A DNA stretch of 64,000 bases from Pseudothermotoga hypogea DSM 11164 = NBRC 106472 (GTDB lineage Bacteria > Thermotogota > Thermotogae > Thermotogales > DSM-5069), in contig NZ_CP007141.1 in the NCBI RefSeq assembly GCF_000816145.1, forward strand, positions 1,364,001 to 1,428,000. Reading direction: 5' to 3'. The notes beneath the pieces are model-generated. The model was not told the DNA's origin. It saw only the letters and a program-made list of their open reading frames with translations, and did not search any database. The position numbers and the translations under genes were made by a program. Shown piece by piece: positions 35,572 through 44,512 of the stretch. The first letter of the stretch is position 1. The number at the start of each line of letters is the position of its first letter.

Positions 35572-36429
35572 TCAGAAGATCTTTCTCCTGTAGTGACAGT
35601 AGGGCTTTTTCCCCGTTTTCGCGTAGTAATCTTGATGATAATCTTCAGCGAGCCAGAAGTCGCTCGCTTTTCTTATTTGAGTTGCGACTCTGTACTTTTG
35701 TGAGAGTTGATCCTTTATCCTCTCGGCCACCTCGCGTTGTCTTTCGTTCGTGTAGAAGATCACACTCTTGTACTGCTCGCCGATGTCTGGCCCTTGACCG
35801 TCTTCCTGTGTGAAGTCGTGGATCTCAAAGAAATATTTGACGAGCGATTCTTCGTCGATCTTCCCGGGGTCGAAGATGACCTCAACGGTCTCGTAATGCC
35901 CCGTCAATCCGGTGCACACTTGCTCGTAGGTTGGATTCTTCCTTTTGCCACCCATGTATCCGACCCGAGTGTCGAAGACACCTTCCAGTTGTTTGAAAAG
36001 GTGTTCAACTCCCCAGAAACAGCCACCCGCGAAGAACATCCTATCTATGGGTGGTTTCTGGCCTTCTGGGACGAAGACGAGAGAGACTGAGTTGACGCAG
36101 TGACGAACGTTCTTCTGGGTGAATCCTTCGCCGTGGAAGACGTGGCCCAAGTGTGCCCCACAGTAGGAGCAAAGGATCTCGATCCTGACACCGTCTCGGT
36201 CGAGTTGCTTCTTGATCGCACCCGGTATCTCGTCGTCGAAGGCGGGCCAGCCACAACCAGAATGGAACTTGTCTGAGGAGTTGTACAACGGTATTCCACA
36301 ATTTTTGCACACATAGATGCCCTTTTCGAAATGATCGGTGTACTCACCAGAGAAAGGTGGTTCTGTTCGCTTTTCGAACAGGACGAACCTCTCAAAGTCG
36401 TTCAGGCTGGGATTGATGATTCTTCTCAT
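35572..36429 (-). CDS. msrBA: Methionine sulfoxide reductase, MsrB-MsrA fusion
   Basis: 285 residues repairing both R- and S-methionine sulfoxide. The MsrB domain comes first (about 1-130): zinc CxxC pairs YVCKNCG and LCSYCGAHLGHVF, and the catalytic Cys in VRHCVNSVSL. The MsrA domain follows (about 133-285) with the nucleophile in RMFFAGGCFWGVEHLF and GYMGGKRKNPTYEQV. The B-then-A order is the reverse of the more common MsrA-MsrB (PilB-type) fusion. No signal peptide, so cytoplasmic. Near katG, suggesting an oxidative-stress neighbourhood. Confidence 0.96.
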   Translation of the reverse strand: MRRIINPSLNDFERFVLFEKRTEPPFSGEYTDHFEKGIYVCKNCGIPLYNSSDKFHSGCGWPAFDDEIPGAIKKQLDRDGVRIEILCSYCGAHLGHVFHGEGFTQKNVRHCVNSVSLVFVPEGQKPPIDRMFFAGGCFWGVEHLFKQLEGVFDTRVGYMGGKRKNPTYEQVCTGLTGHYETVEVIFDPGKIDEESLVKYFFEIHDFTQEDGQGPDIGEQYKSVIFYTNERQREVAERIKDQLSQKYRVATQIRKASDFWLAEDYHQDYYAKTGKKPYCHYRRKIF

Positions 36430-36549
36430 TACATCACACCTCGTTGTTCATTGTACCATAGACCGAGATCTTCACTGGTCGAATGGAAATGAGAGATTCA
36501 CTTCAGAGAAATCTCGATCCATCATAATCGCACCAAGGGGGTGTTCGAT

Positions 36550-37281
36550 TTGGTCGTCGTGATTGAAAGGCTCAAAAAAAGGTTCGGCCCCATAGAGGCA
36601 GTCAAGGGCATAAGTTTTGAGATCGAACGTGGGGAGATATTCGGACTCATTGGACCCAATGGCGCCGGAAAGACCACCACGCTCAGGATCATCTCGACTC
36701 TGTTGAAACCAGACGAAGGAAAAGTTTTGGTCTTCGGCCACGACGTGCAGAAGGAACCTCACGAGGTTCGAAAGCTGATAAGTTATCTTCCCGAGGACGC
36801 GGGGGCTTACAAGGAACTGACGGGGCTTGAATATTTGAAGTTCGTAGCTCGTTTTTTTGCAAGAGAAGAAAAGGAATTCCAAGCGATGTTGGAACGAGGT
36901 GTTCAGATCGCGAACCTCAACGAGAGGTTGAAATCGAAGGTGTCCACGTACAGTAAGGGAATGACCAGAAGACTCCTCATCGCCAGGGCACTCATGGTGA
37001 ATCCAAAACTTGCCATACTCGATGAACCCACATCTGGCCTCGATGTGCTGAACGCACGAGAGATGAGGAACATCATAAAGAACTTCGCGGGCGATGGAGG
37101 AACGGTCCTTCTGTCCTCGCACAACATGCTCGAGGTGGAGTTCCTCTGTGATAGGATCGCGTTGATCAACAGCGGGCAGATCGTCGAAATCGGAAAGCCA
37201 GAAGAACTGAAGCGCAAATACTCAGCTTCCAACATCGAAGAAGTATTTGCGGAGGTGGTTCGATGTTCTGGAACCTGCTGA
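36550..37281 (+). CDS. ABC transporter ATP-binding protein, NatA/CcmA type
   Basis: About 243 residues. Walker A LIGPNGAGKTTTLR, Q-loop before AYKELTGLEYL, signature YSKGMTRRLLIARAL (a common variant of LSGGQ in this subfamily), Walker B KLAILDEPTSGLD and the H-loop LLSSHNM. It energises the ABC-2 permease that follows and overlaps by 19 bases; the pair resembles the NatAB Na+ or drug exporters. I choose TTG at 36550 because AAGGGGGTG sits 5 bases upstream; an in-frame GTG at 36541 lies inside that ribosome site. Confidence 0.92.
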   Translation: MVVVIERLKKRFGPIEAVKGISFEIERGEIFGLIGPNGAGKTTTLRIISTLLKPDEGKVLVFGHDVQKEPHEVRKLISYLPEDAGAYKELTGLEYLKFVARFFAREEKEFQAMLERGVQIANLNERLKSKVSTYSKGMTRRLLIARALMVNPKLAILDEPTSGLDVLNAREMRNIIKNFAGDGGTVLLSSHNMLEVEFLCDRIALINSGQIVEIGKPEELKRKYSASNIEEVFAEVVRCSGTC

Positions 37282-38519
37282 AAAAAGAGTTGAGAGAGGT
37301 GCTAACCGTTTCGAGCGTGATTTCTATCGTTGCGATGGCCCTCATATACGCGATGATAGGAAAAAGCGTTGGTAGCATAACGGAAGAAGTTTCGAAGAAA
37401 CTGACCGTTGCGGTTGTGAATTTGGACAAGGGGGAATTTTCAAAAGCGATCGAGGATGCCGTTGAGTCGTACGCAACTGTGATCTACAAAGGTGACAATG
37501 TCGATGAAGCGATGGAAAAACTGAAGAAAAACAACGGTTCTGCTCTGCTCATCGTGCAGGAAGATTTCACCGAGAAGCTGACTTCCAACCAGCAGGCGAA
37601 GGTCAAGGTAGTCTCGATCCTGAAAGGTCTGGGCATCATGGATACCGTGCAGTCCGAGGTCTTCAAGGAGTTTCTGGGAGCTTTGGAACACCAGATGGTT
37701 CTCACCTTGCTGACGAAGTACGGCGTGGAGAATCCGAACTTCGTGCTCGATCCCATCGACAGAGAGGAGGCGACGGTGTACTTGAGTAAGGTTCTGGAAG
37801 GGATGTCCCCGTCACAACTGTTGAATTACCTCTCCAACAGGTGGCTCATCGTTTCCATCGTCGTCATGATGCTGATCATCATGTCTGGAAGCACCGTAAT
37901 CTCTTCTTTGGGACTCGAGAAGGAGAACAAAACGCTCGAAACGCTTTTGACGATGCCCGTGGCGAGAAGTCACATAATATTGGCGAAGATCTTGGCTGCC
38001 ACGATCGCAGGCCTCGTCATGGCTGGCATATACATGGTCGGTTTCAGTCTATACATGAGATCTTTCGAAATTCCGGCGTCGGCGGGGATAGATCTCGGCA
38101 CAAGCGTCGTCGATTATATGTTCGTTGCGTTGTCCATGTTCTCAACGTTGTTGTGTGGTATAAGCCTCGCCATGTTGTTGGGACTGATTTCGAAAGACTT
38201 CAAGAGCGCGCAGACGTTGACCTTTCCACTCGTCGCACTGGCCGTCTTCAGCATGCTCTTGACCATGTTCAAAGACCTTTCAACGATGCCCACTGCCCTG
38301 AAGATCGTCGTCTTCGCGATTCCTTTCACCCATGCGATGACTTCGGTGAGGAACGTTCTTTTCGACAACTATTCATTGTTGATCTACGGCAGTCTTTACA
38401 ACTTCGCCCTCGCCGCCGTTCTGTTGACCATCAACGTGAAGATCTTCAACAGCGACAGTCTTATCACCGGGGTGAAATTCGTCAGGAGGGGTTTGATCCG
38501 CAGGTTCACTTCACCCTGA
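37263..38519 (+). CDS. ABC-2 type permease, NatB-like
   Basis: 418 residues with one N-terminal membrane helix (about 18-38), an extracytoplasmic domain of about 150 residues (VAVVNLDKGEFSKAIEDAV opens it) and five helices in the C-terminal half, including SIVVMMLIIMSGSTVISSLG and the conserved ENKTLETLLTMPV. It is the membrane partner of the preceding ATPase. Exported substrate unknown. Its 3' end overlaps the convergent GH53 gene by 14 bases. Confidence 0.9.
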   Translation: MFWNLLKKELREVLTVSSVISIVAMALIYAMIGKSVGSITEEVSKKLTVAVVNLDKGEFSKAIEDAVESYATVIYKGDNVDEAMEKLKKNNGSALLIVQEDFTEKLTSNQQAKVKVVSILKGLGIMDTVQSEVFKEFLGALEHQMVLTLLTKYGVENPNFVLDPIDREEATVYLSKVLEGMSPSQLLNYLSNRWLIVSIVVMMLIIMSGSTVISSLGLEKENKTLETLLTMPVARSHIILAKILAATIAGLVMAGIYMVGFSLYMRSFEIPASAGIDLGTSVVDYMFVALSMFSTLLCGISLAMLLGLISKDFKSAQTLTFPLVALAVFSMLLTMFKDLSTMPTALKIVVFAIPFTHAMTSVRNVLFDNYSLLIYGSLYNFALAAVLLTINVKIFNSDSLITGVKFVRRGLIRRFTSP

Positions 38520-40299
38520 TCAGCTGAAATTCGTCGACCCAGCCCCAGTTTCCAGCTTTGCCTTTCACACGAAGGCTGATTTTGACAACTCTGCTCGTGA
38601 TCCTTACCTCTAAGACAGGATGGTTCCACTGGAGCCATCCTCTGTTTTCTATTCTCACAGACGCTCTTTCACCACCATGCTCGCTGATCGATAGTTCAAC
38701 CTCATCTCCACCACTGCCCTGGATCCACATCGAGAGTTTGTATGTTCCTTCGGGAAGATCCCGTACGATCTGGTACATTTCGAATTCGAAGGGCTTGTCG
38801 AGCCAATAGTTCACGGCATACACACCGTGGTGCGCATTCTGTGGAGGATTCGCACGCACAACTTTGACCGACTGCTTGTTGCCTTCGACGATCCATGGTT
38901 CGAAGTTGCCCGTCTCGAAGCTCCAGTTAGAAAGATAGTTCGTCGGCTCCTTGATCAACAGTTTGGCTTCAACGGTGGAGTCGTAATCAAGAATCTTTCC
39001 CACTATTCGATGTTCCCCCACTTGCTTCAGTTCCTCTTCTTCTACTTGCCAAACCACACGAACGGACCTCAAAGAATCGTCCGAAAAGAGTGCTTGAACT
39101 TTCTGGGGAAGTTCCATCCTCTCGCCCACGATCGATTCCAAACTCACAGGGAACACTCGAACGAGCTCAGCCTTCTCTTCGAGCAATTCTTCGTAGTTGC
39201 GGAAGATCTTCAAAGTCTCAAGCGCGTTACCCTGAAAATCGAAAAGCGTCTGGTTCTCCCAAGGGTTTCCTTCACCAGTTTTCCAACCGGCCCCTTTCAC
39301 TGGGATCCACGCACCCTCCCAGTAGAAAAGACCCAATCCTCTAGCTTCGGGTACTTGTTTCAAAACTCTGATCAGGTCTCTGAGAAAACTCATCTGTCCT
39401 CGAACGGTCGCCAAATAACCTGCCGTCCATTGGAGACTTTCGTCACCGAAGATGTTCGCATGACCATCTGCATCCTGCAACGTCCATGGGTACGCCGTCT
39501 CGACGACGAGCACATCTTTTCTGTAACGTTGTGAGACATCGTTCAGATTGAAGCTCAACTCTTCCAACGTACCGTGCCAGTAAGGATAGTAGGAAACTCC
39601 GATGATGTCGAAGTCAACGTCTCTTTTGACAAGTTCGTCGAAGAACCATCTGAACAGTGAGTTGTTTCCACCCTCGGCCAGGTGAACCACGATGGGAACG
39701 TTTGGATCGAAATCTCGTACCGCCTTCACCGCAGCTTTGAGCAGTGCTGTGAAACCGTCGAAACCACCCGCGTTGGGACCAGATATCTGACCGTCGGGCC
39801 AGAGAAAGCCGTTGTTCAGTTCGTTACCCACCTGCACCATGTCCACATGAACGTCTCGCTCTTTCATGTACTCGAGCACGAACTTCGTGTAGTCGTACAG
39901 CGCCTTCTGTAGATCTTCACCGTGAAGATCGTTCCACGCCTTCGGCTTGTTCTGCTTGCCAGGGTCTGCCCACCAATCACTGTAATGAAAATCTACCAAG
40001 ACCTTCAAACCATACTTCTTTGCCTTGGCAGCCAAGTCGGTCATGTTCTCGTGGTTGCAGTTCCCACCGCCCAAGTTCGTTGGATCGTTCCAAATTCGGA
40101 GTCTGACCCAGTTCACGCCGTAACCTTTCAGGATCTGAAGACAGTCTATCTCTACTCCGGCGTCGTAGAATCGCCCACCGAGCCTTTCGATTTCGTACAG
40201 CATCGAAACATCGACACCAAAGATGAAAGGTTTTTCAGAAGCGAAGACCAGGCTTGAGAGCATCAAGACTATCACACCCACCTTCCATAGACCCTTCAT
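38506..40299 (-). CDS. Endo-beta-1,4-galactanase GH53 with CBM61
   Basis: 597 residues, secreted (MKGLWKVGVIVLMLSSLVFA signal). The GH53 barrel (about 25-375) carries VNWVRLRIWNDP, LVDFHYSDWWADPGKQ, the acid/base Glu in DMVQVGNELNNGFLWP and the nucleophile Glu in VLVVETAYPW. After a linker with a bacterial Ig-like stretch, the last 145 residues (SNWSFETGNFEPWIVEG to GWVDEFQLI) fit CBM61, a galactan-binding module first described in Thermotoga. It cuts beta-1,4-galactan or arabinogalactan type I outside the cell. ATG overlaps the upstream permease stop (ATGA), so it belongs to the transporter operon. Confidence 0.94.
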   Translation of the reverse strand: MKGLWKVGVIVLMLSSLVFASEKPFIFGVDVSMLYEIERLGGRFYDAGVEIDCLQILKGYGVNWVRLRIWNDPTNLGGGNCNHENMTDLAAKAKKYGLKVLVDFHYSDWWADPGKQNKPKAWNDLHGEDLQKALYDYTKFVLEYMKERDVHVDMVQVGNELNNGFLWPDGQISGPNAGGFDGFTALLKAAVKAVRDFDPNVPIVVHLAEGGNNSLFRWFFDELVKRDVDFDIIGVSYYPYWHGTLEELSFNLNDVSQRYRKDVLVVETAYPWTLQDADGHANIFGDESLQWTAGYLATVRGQMSFLRDLIRVLKQVPEARGLGLFYWEGAWIPVKGAGWKTGEGNPWENQTLFDFQGNALETLKIFRNYEELLEEKAELVRVFPVSLESIVGERMELPQKVQALFSDDSLRSVRVVWQVEEEELKQVGEHRIVGKILDYDSTVEAKLLIKEPTNYLSNWSFETGNFEPWIVEGNKQSVKVVRANPPQNAHHGVYAVNYWLDKPFEFEMYQIVRDLPEGTYKLSMWIQGSGGDEVELSISEHGGERASVRIENRGWLQWNHPVLEVRITSRVVKISLRVKGKAGNWGWVDEFQLIRVK

Positions 40300-42761
40300 T
40301 CCTTCACCGCCCCTCTCGTCAGTCCGCTCACGAGGTATCGTTGCATTGCCAAGAACAGTATCACCATGGGTAACATGCCGAGCAACGCGGCAGCAGTGAA
40401 CAAACCCCATTCCGTTTCGTACGGTCCCACGGCGAAGGATTGTAGACCGAGTGCGTAGGTGTAGTTTCGAACGTTCTGAAGCACGATCCTTGCAACCACG
40501 TACTCGTTGAAAGTACCTATGAAGGTCAGAAGGAAGACCACGACGAGTATGGGTCTTGCAAGTGGAAGAACGATCATGTAGAAACTCTGGAACTTGGTGG
40601 CGCCGTCGACTATCGCAGCCTCTTCGAGCGAGGCAGGTATCAGGTCGTAGAAGCCTTTGATCAAATAAACGTTGTAAGCGATGTTCGTCAGATAGGCCAA
40701 TGCGAGACCACCTATGGTGTCTATGCCGAGGAAGGGTACGAACTTTCCAAGGAAGTTGAGCAGGTTGTAGATCGCGATCATGAATATCACGCCGGGGAAC
40801 ATCTGGATCAAAAGAAAGCTCAGTATACCATACCTCCTGCCGACGAAACGCATCCTGCTGAACGGATACGCGGCCGTGGCGCAAACGAAGGTCGTGATGA
40901 GTGCGACGATCGTGGAAACGACTATCGAGTTGAGCACCCACCAGCCAAAATAGTGCTTCATCTTCTCCTTCCAGATCTGATCTATCCTGAAGAGCTGTTT
41001 GTCCACGTTGCGGAACAACTTCTGTGCTTCGGGAAAGAGGGAGAGTTTCATCAGAGTACCTGCTCGGCGCGAAACCACCGCGAGGTCCGCACGAACCTTG
41101 TTCACGAAGTCGAGCTTCACCAAATCGAGCAACCTTGTCAGATGCTCCGAGGTCACGAAGGTTCCACTGTGAGAGAGCGCTAACAGATCGTTGCAGATCT
41201 TTTCGAAGTCGACCATCACCTGCTCGAATTCCTTGACGGTCTGCTCGTAATTCTTCGCGTAGTTCTCGAAACGCGACGTGAAAGTCCTGTAATCCTCGAT
41301 CCATCTCAGGTTGTTGATGGCCTTTTGCACGCTCTCTTTCGTTCTGTCGTTTCGCTCGTAGGAATTCGCGAAGTTCCTCAGCCACGTGAGAAGAGCAGAG
41401 TAGCGTGTAAGATCCGTCCTGGACAAAGATTTGATAGCTTCAACGGTGGAAAGTCTGACTTTCAAATCGTTTTCGAAGAGGATGAGCTGCAGCCATGCCC
41501 TTTCCTCTGTGAGGCTGACCTCGAGCGATTCTTTCGTTCTCTGGAGTTTCACCGTTCTCTGCTTGATTTGCTGAAGATCAGATTCTTTCATCAAAATAGA
41601 GTTGTTGAGCTCTCGAAGTTTTGAAACTTCGTAGCTGTATCGTTCCAATAGCCTCCCCAGATCGTCGCATATCCTCTCGAGCCTCGGTCTGATCTCTTCG
41701 TAGGTCTTCACCATGTCGGCGTAAACTTTCAAGTTCTTTCGTTGCTGATCCACGTAAGTGAGCTCGAGGAGTTTTTCAGAAAGCGATTCTGTGGTCTTTC
41801 GAACTTCCAATAAGTCTTCGAAACCTTGTAGAGAGTTCGAAGCGTTTCTCAGTTGAGCAGCGACGCTTTGAAGACTCTGCAAGAACGCCGTATCGTCGAT
41901 GGGAAAGATGCTCTTGGCAGTCGTGCGTGCGAGCGAATCCTTCATTCTATTGAGCGCTTCGATGGCACCGATCAAGGAACGAAGCTCGGACAACAGATCA
42001 CCCTTCAGTAAAAGCTGCGCCTCCAAGATGGATCGTTCCAAAGGTTGCAGAGCTTTTCTCAGCGCTTCTATTTCTGAGCTGATCGAAGAAAGTTGAGTCG
42101 ATAGTGCTTCGAGATCCTTCAAAGACATTCCACCGAGCTCTTCGTACACGCCTCTCAAACGATCCAAGGCGAGCGTGTAAGACTGTTCGTCTTCGATTTT
42201 GAAGCCAACGATAGTCTCAACGTTGGATCTCAAAATCTTTTCCAGCTGGGAGTTGAATTTCTCTTTGCTCAACACTTCGTAAAGGATGAAAGTCAGCTCT
42301 TCTTCGTTGATCTTCAACTCGTTCAAAGTTTCGAACACACTCTTTTCGATTTGCTTCAGATCGTTCAAGGTCGACTGCTTCGCACGATCGGCGTTCGCCT
42401 CGAAGATCTTCACCAAAGCTTCGTAAGATTTCTTGGCAGCATCATTCCTGCTGTTGGATTCATTGAGATAGTTTCTCAACTTCTTGAGAAGTTCCGAGGC
42501 TTTCTCCTGGGCTCGTGACAAGGTGAGTTTATCGTAAGGGCTCACACGCGATATCAGCTTTTGAAGTTCTTTGACGAGCACCGGCACATTCTGTTCCTGA
42601 ACGATCAAATCTACATAGTTTTGAAGCGTGAGCCTGCTCGAAAACAGATCGGTCGAGAAGGCTGCCTCGTCCCTTCTCAGAGAGGTCGTCACCACCCAAA
42701 CGGTCGGAAAGAGAATGACGATGATCAGAAATATCAAGATCGCGTGCACGTGCAGTTTCAT
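40296..42761 (-). CDS. MalG-type sugar permease with giant coiled-coil insertion
   Basis: 821 residues; ordinary MalG is about 280. Transmembrane helix 1 (residues 6-27) is followed by about 560 residues of charged, Leu-rich coiled coil (for example LSRAQEKASELLKKLRNYL) facing outside, then the normal permease core with five helices and the EAA loop in PASLEEAAIVDGATKFQSF. It imports oligosaccharides, here most likely galacto-oligosaccharides released by the adjacent GH53 enzyme. Its start overlaps malF by 4 bases. I recall unusually long MalG proteins in Thermotoga maritima, but the role of the extension is unexplained. Confidence 0.92.
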   Translation of the reverse strand: MKLHVHAILIFLIIVILFPTVWVVTTSLRRDEAAFSTDLFSSRLTLQNYVDLIVQEQNVPVLVKELQKLISRVSPYDKLTLSRAQEKASELLKKLRNYLNESNSRNDAAKKSYEALVKIFEANADRAKQSTLNDLKQIEKSVFETLNELKINEEELTFILYEVLSKEKFNSQLEKILRSNVETIVGFKIEDEQSYTLALDRLRGVYEELGGMSLKDLEALSTQLSSISSEIEALRKALQPLERSILEAQLLLKGDLLSELRSLIGAIEALNRMKDSLARTTAKSIFPIDDTAFLQSLQSVAAQLRNASNSLQGFEDLLEVRKTTESLSEKLLELTYVDQQRKNLKVYADMVKTYEEIRPRLERICDDLGRLLERYSYEVSKLRELNNSILMKESDLQQIKQRTVKLQRTKESLEVSLTEERAWLQLILFENDLKVRLSTVEAIKSLSRTDLTRYSALLTWLRNFANSYERNDRTKESVQKAINNLRWIEDYRTFTSRFENYAKNYEQTVKEFEQVMVDFEKICNDLLALSHSGTFVTSEHLTRLLDLVKLDFVNKVRADLAVVSRRAGTLMKLSLFPEAQKLFRNVDKQLFRIDQIWKEKMKHYFGWWVLNSIVVSTIVALITTFVCATAAYPFSRMRFVGRRYGILSFLLIQMFPGVIFMIAIYNLLNFLGKFVPFLGIDTIGGLALAYLTNIAYNVYLIKGFYDLIPASLEEAAIVDGATKFQSFYMIVLPLARPILVVVFLLTFIGTFNEYVVARIVLQNVRNYTYALGLQSFAVGPYETEWGLFTAAALLGMLPMVILFLAMQRYLVSGLTRGAVKE

Positions 42762-44467
42762 CTTCCCACCTCTTCGAAGACGCCGGAGAATCTGAAATTG
42801 ATGTAACTGATTCCACCGACAAGGAAGAAGATGAGGATCGATATGGCCGCCGCCAGGCCGAAGTCTTGACCCGTTCCAGCCTGGAACGCGAGCTTGTAGA
42901 CGTAGGATATGAGAATGTCCGTGTAACCCGTGGGTGTGGTCGAACCTGGTATGGGTGGACCTCCAGCCGTGATGAGATAGATGATCGTGAAGTTGTTGAA
43001 GCTGAACGCGAAACTACTCACGAGAAGCGGTGCGATCACGGTCATGAGCAGCGGAAAGGTTATGCCCGTGAACCGTCTGAACTTTCCAGCCCCATCGATC
43101 ATGGCTGCCTCGTAGAGTTCGTAAGGTATACCCTGAAGCGCCCCGAGCGAGATGGTCATCATGTACGGATAGGTGAGCCAAACGTTGACGAGCAGAACAC
43201 CAACCCTCGCCCAGAAAGGATCGTTCATCCATCTGATCGCGGGGAGTTTGAGTGCAGGCAGCAGGAACTTGTTGATCACTCCGTAGCTCTCGTTGAGGAG
43301 TCCGTTCCTCCAAACCAGCGCCGAGATGAACACGGGGATCGCCCAAGGTATGATGAGCAAGGTTCTGTAGATGTTTCTTCCTTTGAGCTTTGGATCGTTC
43401 AAAACCAAAGCGAAGGGCAGACCCACAGCCAAAGAAAACACCACACTGAACAACGCCCAGAAGAAGGTCCAAGCGAAGATCTTGAAGAACGGTCCTGAGA
43501 TTCTCGGATCTCTCAAGATTCTGAGAAAGTTCTTCCAACCGACGAAGTCTATGTAGCCTATCAGGTAGACCTCTTCGTTCTTCTCGTTCACGTCGTAGAA
43601 AGAACCTTCCCTCTCGATCAAAGGTTTGTTCGTTCTGTTGTTCACAACGACCAATTTCGTTCTGGGCTTATCGTTCTCCAACGTCTGAACCAGATCGAGC
43701 CTGTACAACCTCTCTATCCTGAGGAAGTTCCATTCACCTGTTCGATCTATTCTCAACGCGTATTTGTTTCCGCTGGGGTGGACGAAATCCGACCTCTGAA
43801 GGTAGAACTGTGCGATTCGGCTCTTGAACAAAGGTGCGTTCAGTTTGAGAAATTCCTCCCGTGGTGAGTAGAAAGCCCTGTAGGTTTTTTCTCCCGAAGT
43901 GATCATTCTGATCTCTGTGAGCTCCTCAGACCACGGCACGAGCTGATAGGATGAACTTTCAATCGGTACCAGCTGAGCTTCACTCAGAAGCACGTCTTTT
44001 CCTTTCTTTTTGACGGGGATCGGTTTTTCAGCTATGAACAGAGTTCCTTCTATTTTGAACAAAATCAAAAAGTCGTCGTGGATCGGCGTCAGACCGTCGT
44101 AAGCGACAAAGACTTTGTATTGAACAGTTTTGTCCTCGATCGTGTACGTGTAGACTGGATCATAAAGAAGTCTTTCGATGGCCTCTTCTTTCGACATGTA
44201 ATGTCCTGTGCCGTAGTTGGTGAAGGCGGTTTTCACGGTGAAGTAGATCGGATAGATCACGAACACGGTCAGCAGGACCAACGCGGGGGCAACGTACCTG
44301 TATGGGTATCCCTTGGGATTGAAAATGAAAAAATCGATCAAAAACACGAGAACCAGAAACAGCGCACCCAAAACGTGGTAGGCATTGTTGAACAGAAAGA
44401 AGGCTATCCAGAAGAAAAAAACGTTCAGAAGGCCGACAAAGAAAAAGCTCAAAAGCTTTTTGATCAC
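42758..44467 (-). CDS. MalF-type sugar permease
   Basis: About 569 residues: three N-terminal helices, a periplasmic insertion of about 230 residues between helices 3 and 4 (from VKTAFTNYGTGHY to EEVYLIGYIDF), and a C-terminal core with the EAA loop GIPYELYEAAMIDGAGKFRRF. It pairs with the MalG-type protein downstream. The GTG at 44467 is preferred over the TTG at 44482 because GGAGGGA is well spaced before it and the longer start would run into the preceding hairpin. Confidence 0.93.
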   Translation of the reverse strand: MIKKLLSFFFVGLLNVFFFWIAFFLFNNAYHVLGALFLVLVFLIDFFIFNPKGYPYRYVAPALVLLTVFVIYPIYFTVKTAFTNYGTGHYMSKEEAIERLLYDPVYTYTIEDKTVQYKVFVAYDGLTPIHDDFLILFKIEGTLFIAEKPIPVKKKGKDVLLSEAQLVPIESSSYQLVPWSEELTEIRMITSGEKTYRAFYSPREEFLKLNAPLFKSRIAQFYLQRSDFVHPSGNKYALRIDRTGEWNFLRIERLYRLDLVQTLENDKPRTKLVVVNNRTNKPLIEREGSFYDVNEKNEEVYLIGYIDFVGWKNFLRILRDPRISGPFFKIFAWTFFWALFSVVFSLAVGLPFALVLNDPKLKGRNIYRTLLIIPWAIPVFISALVWRNGLLNESYGVINKFLLPALKLPAIRWMNDPFWARVGVLLVNVWLTYPYMMTISLGALQGIPYELYEAAMIDGAGKFRRFTGITFPLLMTVIAPLLVSSFAFSFNNFTIIYLITAGGPPIPGSTTPTGYTDILISYVYKLAFQAGTGQDFGLAAAISILIFFLVGGISYINFRFSGVFEEVGR

Positions 44468-44483
44468 GTACTCTCCCTCCAAA

Positions 44484-44506
44484 ACCCGGGGCGGACAGCC
44501 CCGGGT
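44484..44506 (-). terminator. Hairpin between binding-protein and permease genes
   Basis: CCCGGGGC and GCCCCGGG form a strong stem; on the minus strand it is followed by only four T. Such intercistronic hairpins often lower expression of permeases relative to the binding protein by partial termination or 3'-end protection. Confidence 0.6.
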
Positions 44507-44512
44507 GAGGAT

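Noticed and set aside
40300-41385. Upstream extension of the GH53 frame giving a 959-residue ORF
   Set aside because: The extension is antiparallel-free but overlaps the MalG gene in another frame, is Arg/His-rich, and the real start MKGLWKVG with signal peptide is at 40299.
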